Assembly (NCBI GenBank): GCA_028277515.1
Contig: JANQGC010000254.1
Coordinates: 1 to 30,335 of the forward strand
Reading direction: 5' to 3'
Source of the DNA: Anaerolineae bacterium
GTDB taxonomy: Bacteria; Chloroflexota; Anaerolineae; Promineifilales; Promineifilaceae
Length of the DNA: 30,335 nt
Part shown: positions 30,222 to 30,335 of the stretch, in pieces
Numbering within the stretch: position 1 is the stretch's first letter
Layout: each line of letters opens with the position of its first letter
The notes under the pieces: model-generated
Databases searched by the model: none
Told to the model about the DNA's origin: nothing
Seen by the model: the letters and a program-made list of their open reading frames with translations, nothing else
Made by a program: the position numbers and the translations under genes

Positions 30222-30335
30222 ATGGTCAACAAATTTCGCTTCGTATCTTTTTCCCTTTTCATATGGACGCTTCTACTCATTGGCTGTACGGCCGCCGGGC
30301 CTTTGCGCGAATTTGATTTCACGACGGCCGTCGCT
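30222..30335 (+). CDS. Lipoprotein, partial (5' end only)
   Basis: 38 codons from ATG at 30222 to the window edge: MVNKFRFVSFSLFIWTLLLI then GCTAAGPLREFDF. A basic start, hydrophobic core and lipobox LIGC (Cys22) define a lipoprotein signal peptide; what follows is too short to assign. A well-formed promoter lies upstream, supporting a real gene, although no ribosome site is evident. Confidence 0.7.
   Translation, partial: MVNKFRFVSFSLFIWTLLLIGCTAAGPLREFDFTTAVA

Overview
The window looks like a chromosomal segment of a Chloroflexota bacterium, probably Anaerolineae-like. This is inferred from lipoproteins carrying an NBR1/FW-type Ig domain, the style of the Bat/MoxR operon, SdrB-like secreted proteins, very dense interspersed hairpin repeats, and a strongly over-represented ACGGCCGT octamer. 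No lineage marker gene is present.

Left region (1-7,400): the 5' part of an AbrB/MazE antitoxin gene (minus), then a copper-handling block. It has a CopB-type P1B ATPase (CPH motif, His-rich N-terminus) and, downstream on the same strand, a thioredoxin-like lipoprotein whose CxxC is encoded as UGA-Pro-Pro-UGA. A NarL-type response regulator with an ATPase-only kinase fragment and two further lipoproteins follow. Then comes a DUF411 (CopG-like) lipoprotein in which the first Cys of the CGCC motif is UGA. Both interrupted genes read through in frame with full family similarity after the UGA, have SECIS-like hairpins, and lie just behind copies of the same palindrome. I read them as selenoproteins, so this looks like a selenocysteine-based extracytoplasmic copper/redox module.

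Middle (7,400-11,400): an OmpR-type two-component system and a secreted His-tailed protein. The two transcription units share a direct-repeat operator at identical spacing from the -10 box. A small secreted protein of unknown function follows.

11,500-20,930: a complete plus-strand MoxR/DUF58/Bat operon (moxR, DUF58, a BatD-like membrane protein, batA, batB, batC-like TPR lipoprotein, batD, batE-like TPR/SH3 protein), closed by an intrinsic terminator. Small hairpin repeats sit in several of its gene junctions.

Right region (21,100-30,335): a membrane sensor-like protein without an output domain, a DUF433/DUF5615 toxin-antitoxin pair, a secreted DUF4091-type protein, a DUF6364 antitoxin without a toxin, and an unrecognised possibly DNA-binding protein. 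Directly upstream of that last gene a strong divergent promoter with an 18-bp palindrome appears to drive a ~150-nt structured, terminator-ended RNA antisense to its leader. An ATPase_2/DUF234 protein, a degenerate zinc-ribbon fragment and the start of another lipoprotein gene complete the window. No tRNA, rRNA, CRISPR array or transposase gene was seen.
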